A stretch of 64,000 nucleotides of DNA from Rhodospirillaceae bacterium. Its GTDB lineage: Bacteria; Pseudomonadota; Alphaproteobacteria; UBA8366. Below are positions 9,872 through 18,626 of the stretch, one piece after another. A model generated the notes under the pieces. The model did no database searches. It was not told the DNA's origin and saw only the letters and a program-made list of their open reading frames with translations. Numbering within the stretch: position 1 is the stretch's first letter; each line of letters starts with the position of its first letter. The stretch spans positions 42,722 through 106,721 of the forward strand of contig PBKG01000009.1 of assembly GCA_002722095.1 (NCBI GenBank), given 5' to 3'. The position numbers were made by a program, and so were the translations under genes.

Positions 9872-11899
9872 ATGTCAGGGAGGATGCCTTCGGCACCACG
9901 CTGTGCCGCCATCGTAGGACCTTATCTCAGCGGTAAAACCACGCTCTTGGAAGCGATTTTGCACCAATGCGGAGCCATACCGCGCCGCGGCACCGTCAAA
10001 GAAGGAAATACCGTCGGTGACGCCGCGCCCGAAGCCCGCGAGCGCGGCATGGGAATAGAAATAAATTCGGCGAGCGCCGATTTTATGGGCGAACGTTGGC
10101 ACTTCCTCGATTGCCCAGGCTCGATCGAATTCATGCAGGACACTCTGGCCGCCCTGGCCGTCTGCGACATCGCGATTGTTGTCTGCGATCCGGAAGCCGA
10201 CCGCGCGGCCACGTTGGGACCGATCTTCCATGCGCTGGCGAAAAACAACATTCCGCATATGGTCTATGTCAACAAGATGGACACCGCCAACGGACGCGTG
10301 CCGGAACTGATGGCGACCATGCAAGAGGTGTCGAACAAGCCTTTGGCACTGCGTCACGTTCCCATTCGCGATGGAGAAACGATCACCGGCTATGTCGATT
10401 TGGTCTCCGAGCGAGCCTATGAATACAAACCTGGCGAGCCTTCAGCACTAATCGAAATCCCCGAATCCGTACAGGATCGCAACGAAGAAGCACGTCAGGA
10501 ACTATTGGAGACGTTGGCCGATTTCGACGACGATCTGCTGGAGCAGCTTCTCGAAGAAGTCGTACCACCGAAAACCGAGATCTACGAACATCTTACCCGC
10601 GATCTTCGCGAAGGAAATGTTGTGCCCGTATTCCTCGGCGCGGCAGAACAAAATCACGGCGTCTTCCGGCTATTGAAAGCGATCCGCCACGAAACGCCCG
10701 AAGCCTCCGAAACGCTGGAACGCCTTGGCGGCGTCGACGGTGACCCGGCGGTTCAGGTTTTCAAGACTTACCAGCTGCCGCATACCGGAAAGCTATCTTT
10801 GGCTCGGGTCTGGAAGGGCACGGTTAAAGATGGCACCTCGTTCGGCGATCATCGGGTCAGCGGCCTTTCCACATTGAAAGGTCATACGCTGGACAAACTC
10901 GGCGAAGCGACGGTTGGCGATGTGATCGGCATGGGCCGCCTTGACGAAGTGAAGACCGGCCAAGTATTGACCCCCTCCGGCGCCGTGGACGGTGCGCTGC
11001 CGTGGCCCGATATCCTTACACCGGTCTACGGCCAGGCTATCCGGTCCGAGAAACGCGAGGACGAGGTCAAGCTGTCCACCGGCATCGCGAAAGTCATCGA
11101 TGAGGATCCGTCCTACGTTATCGAACATAACGAAGACACTCACGAGATGGTGCTTTGGGGACAAGGCGACATTCATCTTCGTGTCGCCGGTGACAAACTT
11201 AAGGGTCGCTACAATGTCGGCGTCCAAAGCCAGATGCCGCAAACGCCCTATAAGGAAACCATCGGCAAAGGTACCCAGCAGCACGCCCGCCACAAGAAAC
11301 AGAGCGGCGGACATGGCGAGTTCGGTGATGTCCATCTCGACATCAAGCCGGTCCCGCGCGGCAAAGGGTTTGAATTCGTCGACAAAATTACCGGCGGTGT
11401 CGTGCCGAAACAGTACATCCCGGCGGTGGAGAACGGGGTCAAGGAATACATGACCGAAGGGCCGCTCGGATTCCCCGTCGTCGATGTTTCTGTGACTTTA
11501 TTCGACGGCCAGCACCACGCGGTGGATTCTTCCGAAATGGCGTTCAAACGGGCAGCCATTCTGGGCATGAAGGATGCGCTACCCAATTGCAATCCGGTGC
11601 TCCTGGAACCGATCGCGCAGGTAAAAATTGCTGTACCGAGCGAGTTCACCGCCAAAGCGCAAGGCATCATTTCCAAGCGAAGAGGACAGATTCTCGGTTT
11701 CGATGCCAAGGAGGGCTGGAAAAACTGGGATGAAGTCCAAGCCCATATGCCGCAATCGGAGCTTTACGATCTGATTAATGAAATCCGCTCGTTGACGCTT
11801 GGCGTTGGCACCTTCAGCTGGGAATTCGACCATTTGGCCGAGCTGATGGGACGCGAGGCGGATATCATCGTCTCGGAACATAAAGCCGCCGCCGAATAG
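9872..11899 (+). CDS. Elongation factor G-like translational GTPase (paralogue)
   Basis: The 675-residue protein has the full EF-G domain order: GTPase domain I, beta-barrel II, and domains III-V, ending in the QLYDLINEIRSLT-like segment of domain V. G1 is GPYLSGKT (16-23), G4 is NKMD (134-137) and the switch I core RGMGIE replaces RGITI. G3 reads DCPGS (80-84) where canonical EF-G has DTPGH, so the catalytic histidine is serine. This and the slightly short length mark it as a secondary EF-G, not the fusA of the str operon; no ribosomal protein genes are nearby. The start ATG at 9872 has GGAAAGGA about 10 bases upstream. A strong terminator follows, so it is probably monocistronic. Its exact function is unknown. 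Confidence 0.9.
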   Translation: MSGRMPSAPRCAAIVGPYLSGKTTLLEAILHQCGAIPRRGTVKEGNTVGDAAPEARERGMGIEINSASADFMGERWHFLDCPGSIEFMQDTLAALAVCDIAIVVCDPEADRAATLGPIFHALAKNNIPHMVYVNKMDTANGRVPELMATMQEVSNKPLALRHVPIRDGETITGYVDLVSERAYEYKPGEPSALIEIPESVQDRNEEARQELLETLADFDDDLLEQLLEEVVPPKTEIYEHLTRDLREGNVVPVFLGAAEQNHGVFRLLKAIRHETPEASETLERLGGVDGDPAVQVFKTYQLPHTGKLSLARVWKGTVKDGTSFGDHRVSGLSTLKGHTLDKLGEATVGDVIGMGRLDEVKTGQVLTPSGAVDGALPWPDILTPVYGQAIRSEKREDEVKLSTGIAKVIDEDPSYVIEHNEDTHEMVLWGQGDIHLRVAGDKLKGRYNVGVQSQMPQTPYKETIGKGTQQHARHKKQSGGHGEFGDVHLDIKPVPRGKGFEFVDKITGGVVPKQYIPAVENGVKEYMTEGPLGFPVVDVSVTLFDGQHHAVDSSEMAFKRAAILGMKDALPNCNPVLLEPIAQVKIAVPSEFTAKAQGIISKRRGQILGFDAKEGWKNWDEVQAHMPQSELYDLINEIRSLTLGVGTFSWEFDHLAELMGREADIIVSEHKAAAE

Positions 11900-11923
11900 T
11901 TGCGGTGGGGATGTGAAAAATTG

Positions 11924-11957
11924 AGAGCGCGCGGCCAAACACCGCGCGCTCTTTCTT
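11924..11957 (+). terminator. Rho-independent terminator after the EF-G-like gene
   Basis: A perfect 11-bp stem (AGAGCGCGCGG with CCGCGCGCTCT), a seven-base loop CCAAACA and a T-rich tail lie 25 bp after the stop codon. Confidence 0.9.
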
Positions 11958-11991
11958 AAACGAAAATCGCCAAAGAAAAAGGATCGAAACA

Positions 11992-12759
11992 TTGGATATC
12001 GCCGCTACCGCGCAACAACTCATCGAAGCCCGTATATCGGATTCGATCGTCACGCTCGACGAATTTCCCGCCGACCTCGGCGAAGCCTATCAGGTTCAGC
12101 GCGCCGTCGCCGAAGGCTATGGCGAAAAGATAATCGGTTGGAAAGCCGCCTTTACCGCAGACGCGGCAATGGAAATGATGAAAACCGACGAGCCCGCATA
12201 CGGGCCTCTCTTTGAAGGTTCCACTCTGGCTTGTTGCGATACGATGAAATCGCCCGAGCATTGCCTGCGCAGGATCGAATGCGAATACGCGTTCAAGATG
12301 GGGACCACCTTCGAACCCCGCGACGAGGCCTACAGCTCGGCGGATGTAACCGAAGCGGTGGCGTCAATCCATCCGGCGATCGAAGTGGTACATGTGCGCG
12401 CCGACGGCGCGCTGGACGTAGGTGCGCGTGCGGTGGTCGCCGATCATTGCGGCAACTACGCTTTCGTTACCGGTACCGGCGCCAAAGACTGGCACACCTT
12501 AGACATCGTCAATCAACCGGTGACCTTAACGGTCGACGGAGAGGAAGCGGTGGTCGGCGGTGGCAAGAATGTGCTCGGCCATCCCGTCACCTCGCTGGTT
12601 TGGTTGGTAAACCGCCTCTCGCGTGACGGCATTACGCTGGAAGAGGGTCAATTCATCACCACAGGAAGCTGTACTGGCATGCATCCGGTGCCGCAAAGTT
12701 GCGACCTCGTCGCTGATTTCGGCCCACTCGGCCAATGCTTGCTGACCTGCAGCGCGTGA
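11992..12759 (+). CDS. 2-keto-4-pentenoate hydratase / FAH-family protein (copy 1)
   Basis: This 255-residue protein belongs to the MhpD/2-oxopent-4-enoate hydratase branch of the fumarylacetoacetate hydrolase fold. Metal-binding acids are suggested by RRIECEYAF and the HPAIEV segment; the family terminus is GSCTGMHPV. These enzymes hydrate or decarboxylate short 2-keto acids in catechol-type catabolism. The start is a TTG at 11992, supported by AAAGGA eight bases upstream and by the preceding terminator. The stop TGA overlaps the ATG of the next gene (TGATG), so the two are coupled. It is clearly more diverged from copies 2 and 3 than they are from each other. True substrate unknown. Confidence 0.8.
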   Translation: MDIAATAQQLIEARISDSIVTLDEFPADLGEAYQVQRAVAEGYGEKIIGWKAAFTADAAMEMMKTDEPAYGPLFEGSTLACCDTMKSPEHCLRRIECEYAFKMGTTFEPRDEAYSSADVTEAVASIHPAIEVVHVRADGALDVGARAVVADHCGNYAFVTGTGAKDWHTLDIVNQPVTLTVDGEEAVVGGGKNVLGHPVTSLVWLVNRLSRDGITLEEGQFITTGSCTGMHPVPQSCDLVADFGPLGQCLLTCSA

Positions 12760-13709
12760 TGCGCCACGTTTCGCGCCTACTCGCCGCAACCGCAGCGGTC
12801 CTACTCACCGCTGGGCCAGCCCTTGCCCACGACAACGGTAAACCCCATGACGGCGGCTGGGACCAATTGATGGGCCAGAGCGAAATTGCCCGCGATCTCG
12901 GCGACTGGGCCAACGCGATCGGCCTCTTGGAGCACTCGCTCGCAAAAGCGTCCGAAGGTCTGCCGCAGGTGGTTTCCCATCTCCAGCTTGCCGAGGCATT
13001 GATCCAAACCGGAAAATACAAAAAGGCACACGCTTCCGCAAAAAAGGGGCTCGACGCCGGCAATTTGCTCGATGATTTGCCACAGGTCAGAGGACACTTG
13101 CTGGAAGCCTTCGCCCATGCACTGCACAAGACCGGTGGGGATGCCGCGGAAGTCGAACGCAGCAACAATTGGGCGATCAAAATTCGTCAAGACCGCGGTT
13201 CGCCGCTGGTCCCGCGCAGCCATGATTTCGGCCTGCGCCACGCGGATTCCGGATTTCTGTTTGCTGCAAATATTGCCGGATTCCTTCGCACCAATGCCAG
13301 AAAGGTCAGCAAGGAAGCGCCGCACGTACAGGGCAAGTATGCGTATTGGCTGGGCGACAGCGCTGTCTTCGCGGATGTCGTCATTTATCCGAAACCGGAA
13401 AAATCCCTACGGCAGATTTTCGATCAGGTCCGCGCTGTCACTATGCATCACTACAAAAAGGCCAAGCGGCTTTCGAAAGGCGAGTTCGCCGCTGCGAAAA
13501 CCCTCGGCTTGAAAGGCTTGGAGGCGCAATGGCTGATTACCGAGCCCGACAAAAAAACCAAGCTCTGGCAGGGTCTGTATTTCATGGAACGCAAGGGCTT
13601 TATCGTGCAAGTGCGCACCCGTGCCTTGGCCGACGAGGCCGAGCGCGCGGAGAAATTGATCGACGAATTTGTCCGTGCCTTTAAATGGGCCAAGACGATC
13701 AAAAGTTAA
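12759..13709 (+). CDS. Exported TPR-like protein of unknown function
   Basis: The 316-residue protein starts at the ATG overlapping the previous stop codon. It has a clear signal peptide (MRHVSRLLAATAAVLLTAGPALA, then HDNGK), so it should be periplasmic. Residues about 40-135 look like two or three helix-turn-helix TPR units (AIGLLEHSLAKASEG, AEALIQTGKYKKAHA). The C-terminal half is a separate alpha/beta-looking region with VFADVVIYPKPEKSL and GLYFMERKGFIVQV. I do not recognise a family for that half. Its position between hydratase genes and the overlap with copy 1 suggest co-expression, but nothing in the protein shows a link to their chemistry. Confidence 0.75.
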   Translation: MRHVSRLLAATAAVLLTAGPALAHDNGKPHDGGWDQLMGQSEIARDLGDWANAIGLLEHSLAKASEGLPQVVSHLQLAEALIQTGKYKKAHASAKKGLDAGNLLDDLPQVRGHLLEAFAHALHKTGGDAAEVERSNNWAIKIRQDRGSPLVPRSHDFGLRHADSGFLFAANIAGFLRTNARKVSKEAPHVQGKYAYWLGDSAVFADVVIYPKPEKSLRQIFDQVRAVTMHHYKKAKRLSKGEFAAAKTLGLKGLEAQWLITEPDKKTKLWQGLYFMERKGFIVQVRTRALADEAERAEKLIDEFVRAFKWAKTIKS

Positions 13710-13746
13710 GTTTGTGAACCCCAAAGGGTTGGAGCCGGAGGAAAGC

Positions 13747-14529
13747 ATGGTCAATGCCGCCAAAGCCGCCCAAATTCTGATCGAAGCGCATCTGGGCAAT
13801 CAACTGCTCGATGACATTCCCGACGATTGCAAACCGGCCTCGCCCGAGGACGCGCTCGCGGTCCAAGAGGTCATGCTTGGACACTCGGACATCACCTATG
13901 CCGGTTGGAAGGTGGCGCGGACCAACGAAGAGCTGCAAAGGGAAGCCGGTCTCACCGAGCCCGCCTACGGACCGATCTTCTCCGAGTTCATTCATGAAAA
14001 CGGGCATCACTTCGCCGGCGGCGCCCCTTCGATCCGGGCAATCGAATGTGAATTCGCGGTAATCCTCGCCAAGGACCTGCCGGCCTCCGGCGCGCCCTAT
14101 ACGGTGGATCAAGCCGCCGATGCGGTCGGCACGATGCATCCCGCAGTCGAGGTCACCGGCCAGCGTTTCAAGTCCCGGAACGATCTCGGGCGTCCCGCGA
14201 CGACGATGGATTTCGCCGGCAATTTCGCGTTTGTCTTCGGTGACGGCATCACCGATTGGCAAACATTCGATCTACCGAACCACGGCGTGGAACACATCAT
14301 TGACGGTGAGGTTATCGCCACGTCTACAGGTGCAAATGTACTCGGGAATCCCCTTAACTCGGTTTCCTGGCTTGCCAATAAACTGGCAACGCGCGGCTTG
14401 GAATTGAAAGCCGGAGATTGGATCAGCACCGGCGCTGCAACCGGGCCAATACCCGTCGCGGCTGGTGTCGGCGTCGCGGCCGCGTTCGGTGACCTAGGCC
14501 GCGCTCACTGTAAACTTCCGAACAACTAG
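13747..14529 (+). CDS. 2-keto-4-pentenoate hydratase / FAH-family protein (copy 2)
   Basis: The 260-residue protein has the hydratase-family core: GWKVARTN (about 54-61), EPAYGPIF, AIECEFAVIL with probable metal-binding Glu residues, GTMHPAVEV, RNDLGRP, FAGNFAFVFG and STGAATGPIPV near the C terminus. The ATG at 13747 is preceded by GGAGGAAAGC, a strong ribosome-binding site. It is identical in length to the gene that follows and closely similar throughout, so the two are a tandem duplication. It likely acts on a 2-keto acid from aromatic or related ring cleavage; no ring-cleavage genes are present in the window. Confidence 0.82.
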   Translation: MVNAAKAAQILIEAHLGNQLLDDIPDDCKPASPEDALAVQEVMLGHSDITYAGWKVARTNEELQREAGLTEPAYGPIFSEFIHENGHHFAGGAPSIRAIECEFAVILAKDLPASGAPYTVDQAADAVGTMHPAVEVTGQRFKSRNDLGRPATTMDFAGNFAFVFGDGITDWQTFDLPNHGVEHIIDGEVIATSTGANVLGNPLNSVSWLANKLATRGLELKAGDWISTGAATGPIPVAAGVGVAAAFGDLGRAHCKLPNN

Positions 14530-14657
14530 GGCCGAAAGGTTCAATCTCGCGCCCGCTGGCGCCGTTTTGGCTTTTGGTGCAAAGTGTCGCCAAGGGCGAC
14601 CCGGTCGCTCAGTCAAAATTGATTCTCAGAATAGGGACAACCAGGAGGAACACCCAC

Positions 14658-15440
14658 ATGGTAGACGCTGCCAAAGCCGCTGAAATTCTTGTCGCCGCTC
14701 ATCTCAAGAACGAACTACTCGACGACCTCCCCGATGACTGCAAGGCGCAAACACCCGATGAGGCAATCGAAGTGCAGCTCGCCATGCTTGCGCATAGCGA
14801 TATCAACCACGTGGGCTGGAAAGTGGCGCTCACCAACAAAATTCTACAGGACAAAGCCGGCGTCACCGAACCCGCATACGGCCCGATCTACCAAGAGTTT
14901 GTTTTCGAAGACGGCCACAAATTCGAAAACGGTCAGCCGACAGCTGGCGGCATCGAATGCGAATTCGCGGTGATTTTAGCCGAAGACCTACCCGCCTCCG
15001 GCGCACCCTATACGACCGAACAAGCCGCCGAAGCAGTTGGCACCATGCACCCGGCAATCGAAATCACGGGCATGCGGTTCAAGACCCGCAACGATCTGGG
15101 ACGCCCTGGCTCAACCATGGATTTCGCCGGGAACTTCGCGTTCGTGTTTGCCGACGGCTTGGAGGATTGGCGCAAATTCGACCTGCCGAGCCACGGCGTA
15201 AAACATATTGTCGATGGAGAAGTGATCAAGGAATCGAATGGCGCCTGGGTTCTCGACAATCCGTTGAACTCGATTTCGTTCCTCGCCAATAAACTTGCCG
15301 CCCGCGGAATGGACCTGAAAGCAGGTGAGTGGATCAGTACCGGAGCGGCCACAGGACCGATTCCGATCGGCCCGAGCTCCGAAGTGGTTGCCGATTTCGG
15401 CGACCTCGGCGTCGTGACCTGCACAATGCCGGACAAGTAA
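14658..15440 (+). CDS. 2-keto-4-pentenoate hydratase / FAH-family protein (copy 3)
   Basis: The 260-residue protein repeats the copy 2 architecture: GWKVALTN, EPAYGPIY, GIECEFAVIL, GTMHPAIEI, RNDLGRP, FAGNFAFVFA and STGAATGPIPI. The ATG at 14658 has AGGAGGAACACCCAC before it. A 128-bp gap separates it from copy 2. Acidic residues that would bind the divalent metal are retained, so it looks functional. It ends four bases short of the convergent TPR-methyltransferase gene, with no visible terminator between. Confidence 0.82.
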   Translation: MVDAAKAAEILVAAHLKNELLDDLPDDCKAQTPDEAIEVQLAMLAHSDINHVGWKVALTNKILQDKAGVTEPAYGPIYQEFVFEDGHKFENGQPTAGGIECEFAVILAEDLPASGAPYTTEQAAEAVGTMHPAIEITGMRFKTRNDLGRPGSTMDFAGNFAFVFADGLEDWRKFDLPSHGVKHIVDGEVIKESNGAWVLDNPLNSISFLANKLAARGMDLKAGEWISTGAATGPIPIGPSSEVVADFGDLGVVTCTMPDK

Positions 15441-15444
15441 CCGC

Positions 15445-16941
15445 TTAGAGTTTGCGACAACTAACCGCGAGACAATAACGCGGGATCGTCTTCCGTTCGT
15501 ATTCGTGAATGTGTTCGGAAACGACGATCTCGCCGAATCCCGCTGCCGGTAACGTCCGCTCCAAATAGTCACGGCTGTGTAGATAAAGGTTGTAGACGTT
15601 GAGTTCGGGCTCCAGCGTATCGGTCTTGAAAACCGTAAAGACAAAACCACCGCCCGATACCAACGCGCCGGCGATGGCTGCGAAAATTTCGTCGAGATCG
15701 CGGAAATGAAACAAGATCGCAGCGGCAACAACGATGTCGTAGGGCTTGTCCACCGCCGCAAGAAAGTCTCCAGCCTCGTCAAGTTGTAGTCGGTCATAAA
15801 TTGCTTTGGTTTCCGCCCGCTGGACCATCTCGGGCGAGATGTCCACGCCGTCCAACCGCTCGACGGAATCGCGAAGCTTTTCGCCGAGCGCGCCTGTACC
15901 GCAGCCGAGATCGAGCAAAGACCCGATCTGTGTCGGCCAGCCGAAATCTTGGCTCAACCTTTCGAGAATAATGTCATGGCCATGATAATCGCCGGCGACA
16001 AAGCCATCCCACATTTGCGCCCGCCCACGATAGAAATTCTTCAGAAAGGCTTCTCCTGCTTGGGTCGGTGCCGCAACGGCCCCTTGCGATGCCAACAAAA
16101 GTTCGGCGCCGAGAGGATCATCGGGCGCCCGGTCGAGATAGTGACGCAACGCCGTTTCGGCTGCCGATTGATCTTTCGACAGCAGTGCCGCTTTCCCCGC
16201 ATGAAAATAGGGATAGGCAAGGTCCGGTGCCATCTCCTGTAATTGCCCACACAAATCGGAAACGACATTCGTTTCTTCTCGTTCGAAAAGAAGCGCACAA
16301 AGATTTTCGAACGACGCTTCGTCTCTGTGGTCCAGCGACAATGCTTGTTGATAGGCCTCGATTGCACCGTCCATATCGTCGCGATCTTCGAGGACCAGCC
16401 CCAAATTGTGGTGATATTCCGCCTTGGCCGGGCCGAGTGAGAGCGCCTTACGGACATGTTGTTCTGCCGCCGGAACATCCCCATGCGCCAAATAGGCAGT
16501 GGCGAGGTTATTGCGGACATCCGCATACTCGGCATCGCACTCCGCCGCCTGATTCAAGCGTTCCATCGCCACACTATTTTTGCCGCGCGCCAAAAGAACG
16601 AGCCCGAGATTATTTAGCGCGACCGCATTCGATGGCTCCATCGCAATCGCTTGCGCGAGGGCACCTTCGGCACGCTCCAAGTCCCCGATTTGGCGCAAGA
16701 GCTCCCCCAAATTGTTGAAGAAGCCCGCTCGAGCGTTCGGTGCCGCGCTAGCTTTCGAAAGCCAATCAACCGCCGCCTCATGATCCCCCCTGCGATAGGC
16801 AATCAACCCTTTCAGATTGAGCGCCTCACCGTCCGTCGGGTCGGAACCCAGCAGCTCGTCGCAAGTATGCTCAGCACCATCGAGTTCGCCCTCGCCATAG
16901 AGCGCACTGGCCGCCTCGATGGATAAAGCAGCATCGGTCAC
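15445..16941 (-). CDS. TPR-repeat protein fused to a SAM-dependent methyltransferase (copy B)
   Basis: The 498-residue protein has about six TPR units over residues 1-270 (for example FNNLGELLRQIGDLERAEGAL and YHHNLGLVLEDRDDMDGAI). A class I methyltransferase domain follows, with motif I LLDLGCGTGALGEKL, then LDGVDISPEMV and the post-motif segment AAAILFHFRDLDEIF. The start is taken as the GTG at 16941, overlapping the upstream gene's TGA (GTGA). An in-frame extension further upstream would lie inside that gene. TPRs bind proteins, so a protein or envelope-linked substrate is possible, but the target is unknown. It is paralogous to the upstream gene. Confidence 0.85.
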   Translation of the reverse strand: MTDAALSIEAASALYGEGELDGAEHTCDELLGSDPTDGEALNLKGLIAYRRGDHEAAVDWLSKASAAPNARAGFFNNLGELLRQIGDLERAEGALAQAIAMEPSNAVALNNLGLVLLARGKNSVAMERLNQAAECDAEYADVRNNLATAYLAHGDVPAAEQHVRKALSLGPAKAEYHHNLGLVLEDRDDMDGAIEAYQQALSLDHRDEASFENLCALLFEREETNVVSDLCGQLQEMAPDLAYPYFHAGKAALLSKDQSAAETALRHYLDRAPDDPLGAELLLASQGAVAAPTQAGEAFLKNFYRGRAQMWDGFVAGDYHGHDIILERLSQDFGWPTQIGSLLDLGCGTGALGEKLRDSVERLDGVDISPEMVQRAETKAIYDRLQLDEAGDFLAAVDKPYDIVVAAAILFHFRDLDEIFAAIAGALVSGGGFVFTVFKTDTLEPELNVYNLYLHSRDYLERTLPAAGFGEIVVSEHIHEYERKTIPRYCLAVSCRKL

Positions 16942-18548
16942 GACGAGGCCCCCCCGCTGCACCGTACACAAAAGCAAGGGCGCGGCTCGTCGTCGGAATT
17001 AAATTCATGGATCGCCTCATCGATCTCGACCGGCCTCAATCCCGCAGACGCGAGTGCAGCAATAATTTCTTCCCGGCTATGCTCGAAAAATCCCTGATCG
17101 TTGAGACGAAGTGTACCGCTTTCACTTTTGAACAAGGTGAAAATTGCCTGGCCATTGGGTCTAAGAGCGCCGGCGATAGGCCGCAGCACCCCGTCCAAAT
17201 CGCGAAAGTGGAATAGCACTGCGGCGGCGACAATCAGGTCGTAAGACGCTGCCCGTTCGTCGAGAAATTGGAATAGATCGTCGGTTTGAAGAGAATCGTA
17301 AATTTCCTTCTTTTGCGCTTCGGCCACCATTTCCGGGGAAATATCGATTCCGTCAAGCCGACCTGCCGACGGTCTAAGTTTTGCGCCGAGGCTACCGCTC
17401 CCACAGCCGGCATCGAGCACGACCTCCGGTCGGCCGCAATCTTCGAGGTATCTCTCGAATGCCGCCATTACCAGCTCATGGCCGTGATAGGCTTCCGTAA
17501 CCGTCTTGTCCCAACCGCTTGCGCGGACCCGGTAAAAACCGCGTAAATAGGCCTCGCTCGGGCCCTCGGGCAGCTCGGTCGCTCCACCCGCTCCTAAGGT
17601 CAGCCGTCCCCCCAGTCGATCTTCCGGATCGAAATCGAGATATCGACCCATCGCCTCGGTTGCCGCATCGCGGTCGCCCGTCGCGAGGTACGCACCCGCG
17701 AGATAGAACCATGCAAAATCAAGCGTCGGGTGCGCCGCCGTTACATCCCGCAGGTGTGTAATCGCCTGCGCGTCTTCTCCGCGACGCCGGGCGAGCTTGG
17801 CAAAGGTCTCGCAAATCAATGCGGACTCTTGATTCTTTGCGGCCGCGTGGCGGTAGTGCGTAAGGGCTTCGGTTTCTTCCCCCTGTTCCTCTAGCATCAT
17901 GCCGAAATTTAACAGGCACTCTGCGGAGGCATCCGGTGAACTAATCGCACGTTCAAAGGCCAAGCGCGCCTCGTCCCGTCGATCCAGCTTCGAAAGAACC
18001 ACCGCATAGTTTCCATAGGCATCGTCATTATCGGGTTCAAGTTCGAACAGTTTTTCGAACGCATTTACAGCAGCTTCCGGGGCTCCCGCTTCCATTCGGC
18101 TCACAGCCAACAGATGCCAACCGGCACCATGATCGGGATGGTCGGCAACCAGCCCTTCCGCAAGTGCCGCGGCGTCCGCAGGCTTCGCGGTCATTTTCGT
18201 CGCCAACGCCAAGCCATAAATCATTTCAGGGTCGGACTCGCCAAGGTCGATAGCTTGGCGATAGGCATCCGCCGCCAACTCGAATTCGCCGACCGTATCG
18301 TAGGCCATGGCAAGATGACCAAATATTTCTGCCTGTTCCGGCGCCAATTCGCACGCCTGACGAAACGCGGAAATCGCATCGGCCGGGCTTCCTTTCTGCA
18401 GCAGCGCCGCTCCCAGCAGATGATGAAGATCGGCATCCTGGGGTGCATCTGCCAGCAGTTCCAGACAAGCGGCCTCCGCACTCGCGAAGTCGTTGGCCTC
18501 GAAATAGGCCACGGCACGTTCGAAATCGGCTTCAAATTGGTCGCTCAT
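16938..18548 (-). CDS. TPR-repeat protein fused to a SAM-dependent methyltransferase (copy A)
   Basis: The 536-residue protein has about eight TPR-like units (residues 1-315) followed by a class I methyltransferase domain. Motif I is VLDAGCGSGSLGAKL, then LDGIDISPEMV and AAAVLFHFRDLDGVL. Both this protein and its neighbour share a bridge segment ending YHGHE/YHGHD before the methyltransferase domain. The ATG at 18548 (MSDQFEADFERAV) begins at the first helix, so the longer frame to 18620 is rejected. The two genes form a two-gene operon with a 4-bp overlap. Function and substrate are not known. Confidence 0.85.
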   Translation of the reverse strand: MSDQFEADFERAVAYFEANDFASAEAACLELLADAPQDADLHHLLGAALLQKGSPADAISAFRQACELAPEQAEIFGHLAMAYDTVGEFELAADAYRQAIDLGESDPEMIYGLALATKMTAKPADAAALAEGLVADHPDHGAGWHLLAVSRMEAGAPEAAVNAFEKLFELEPDNDDAYGNYAVVLSKLDRRDEARLAFERAISSPDASAECLLNFGMMLEEQGEETEALTHYRHAAAKNQESALICETFAKLARRRGEDAQAITHLRDVTAAHPTLDFAWFYLAGAYLATGDRDAATEAMGRYLDFDPEDRLGGRLTLGAGGATELPEGPSEAYLRGFYRVRASGWDKTVTEAYHGHELVMAAFERYLEDCGRPEVVLDAGCGSGSLGAKLRPSAGRLDGIDISPEMVAEAQKKEIYDSLQTDDLFQFLDERAASYDLIVAAAVLFHFRDLDGVLRPIAGALRPNGQAIFTLFKSESGTLRLNDQGFFEHSREEIIAALASAGLRPVEIDEAIHEFNSDDEPRPCFCVRCSGGASS

Positions 18549-18626
18549 CGCGTATTTTGGACCACTGATATTGCCAGAAGGAAATGTCAGCGTAATGAAA
18601 TACCGACATCCCGCAAGCAAATGTAG

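Larger units (their letters stand above)
13747..15440 (+). repeat. Tandem gene duplication of hydratase copies 2 and 3
   Basis: Two 783-bp coding units in direct orientation encode proteins of exactly the same length (260 aa) with matching motifs along their whole length. Divergence is spread throughout, so the duplication is not recent. Copy 1 (11992-12759) belongs to the same family but is shorter and much less similar. Confidence 0.8.

Noticed and set aside
11992..15440. Calling the hydratases mhpD of an aromatic meta-cleavage pathway
   Set aside because: No extradiol dioxygenase, semialdehyde dehydrogenase or mhpE-type aldolase is present in the neighbourhood.
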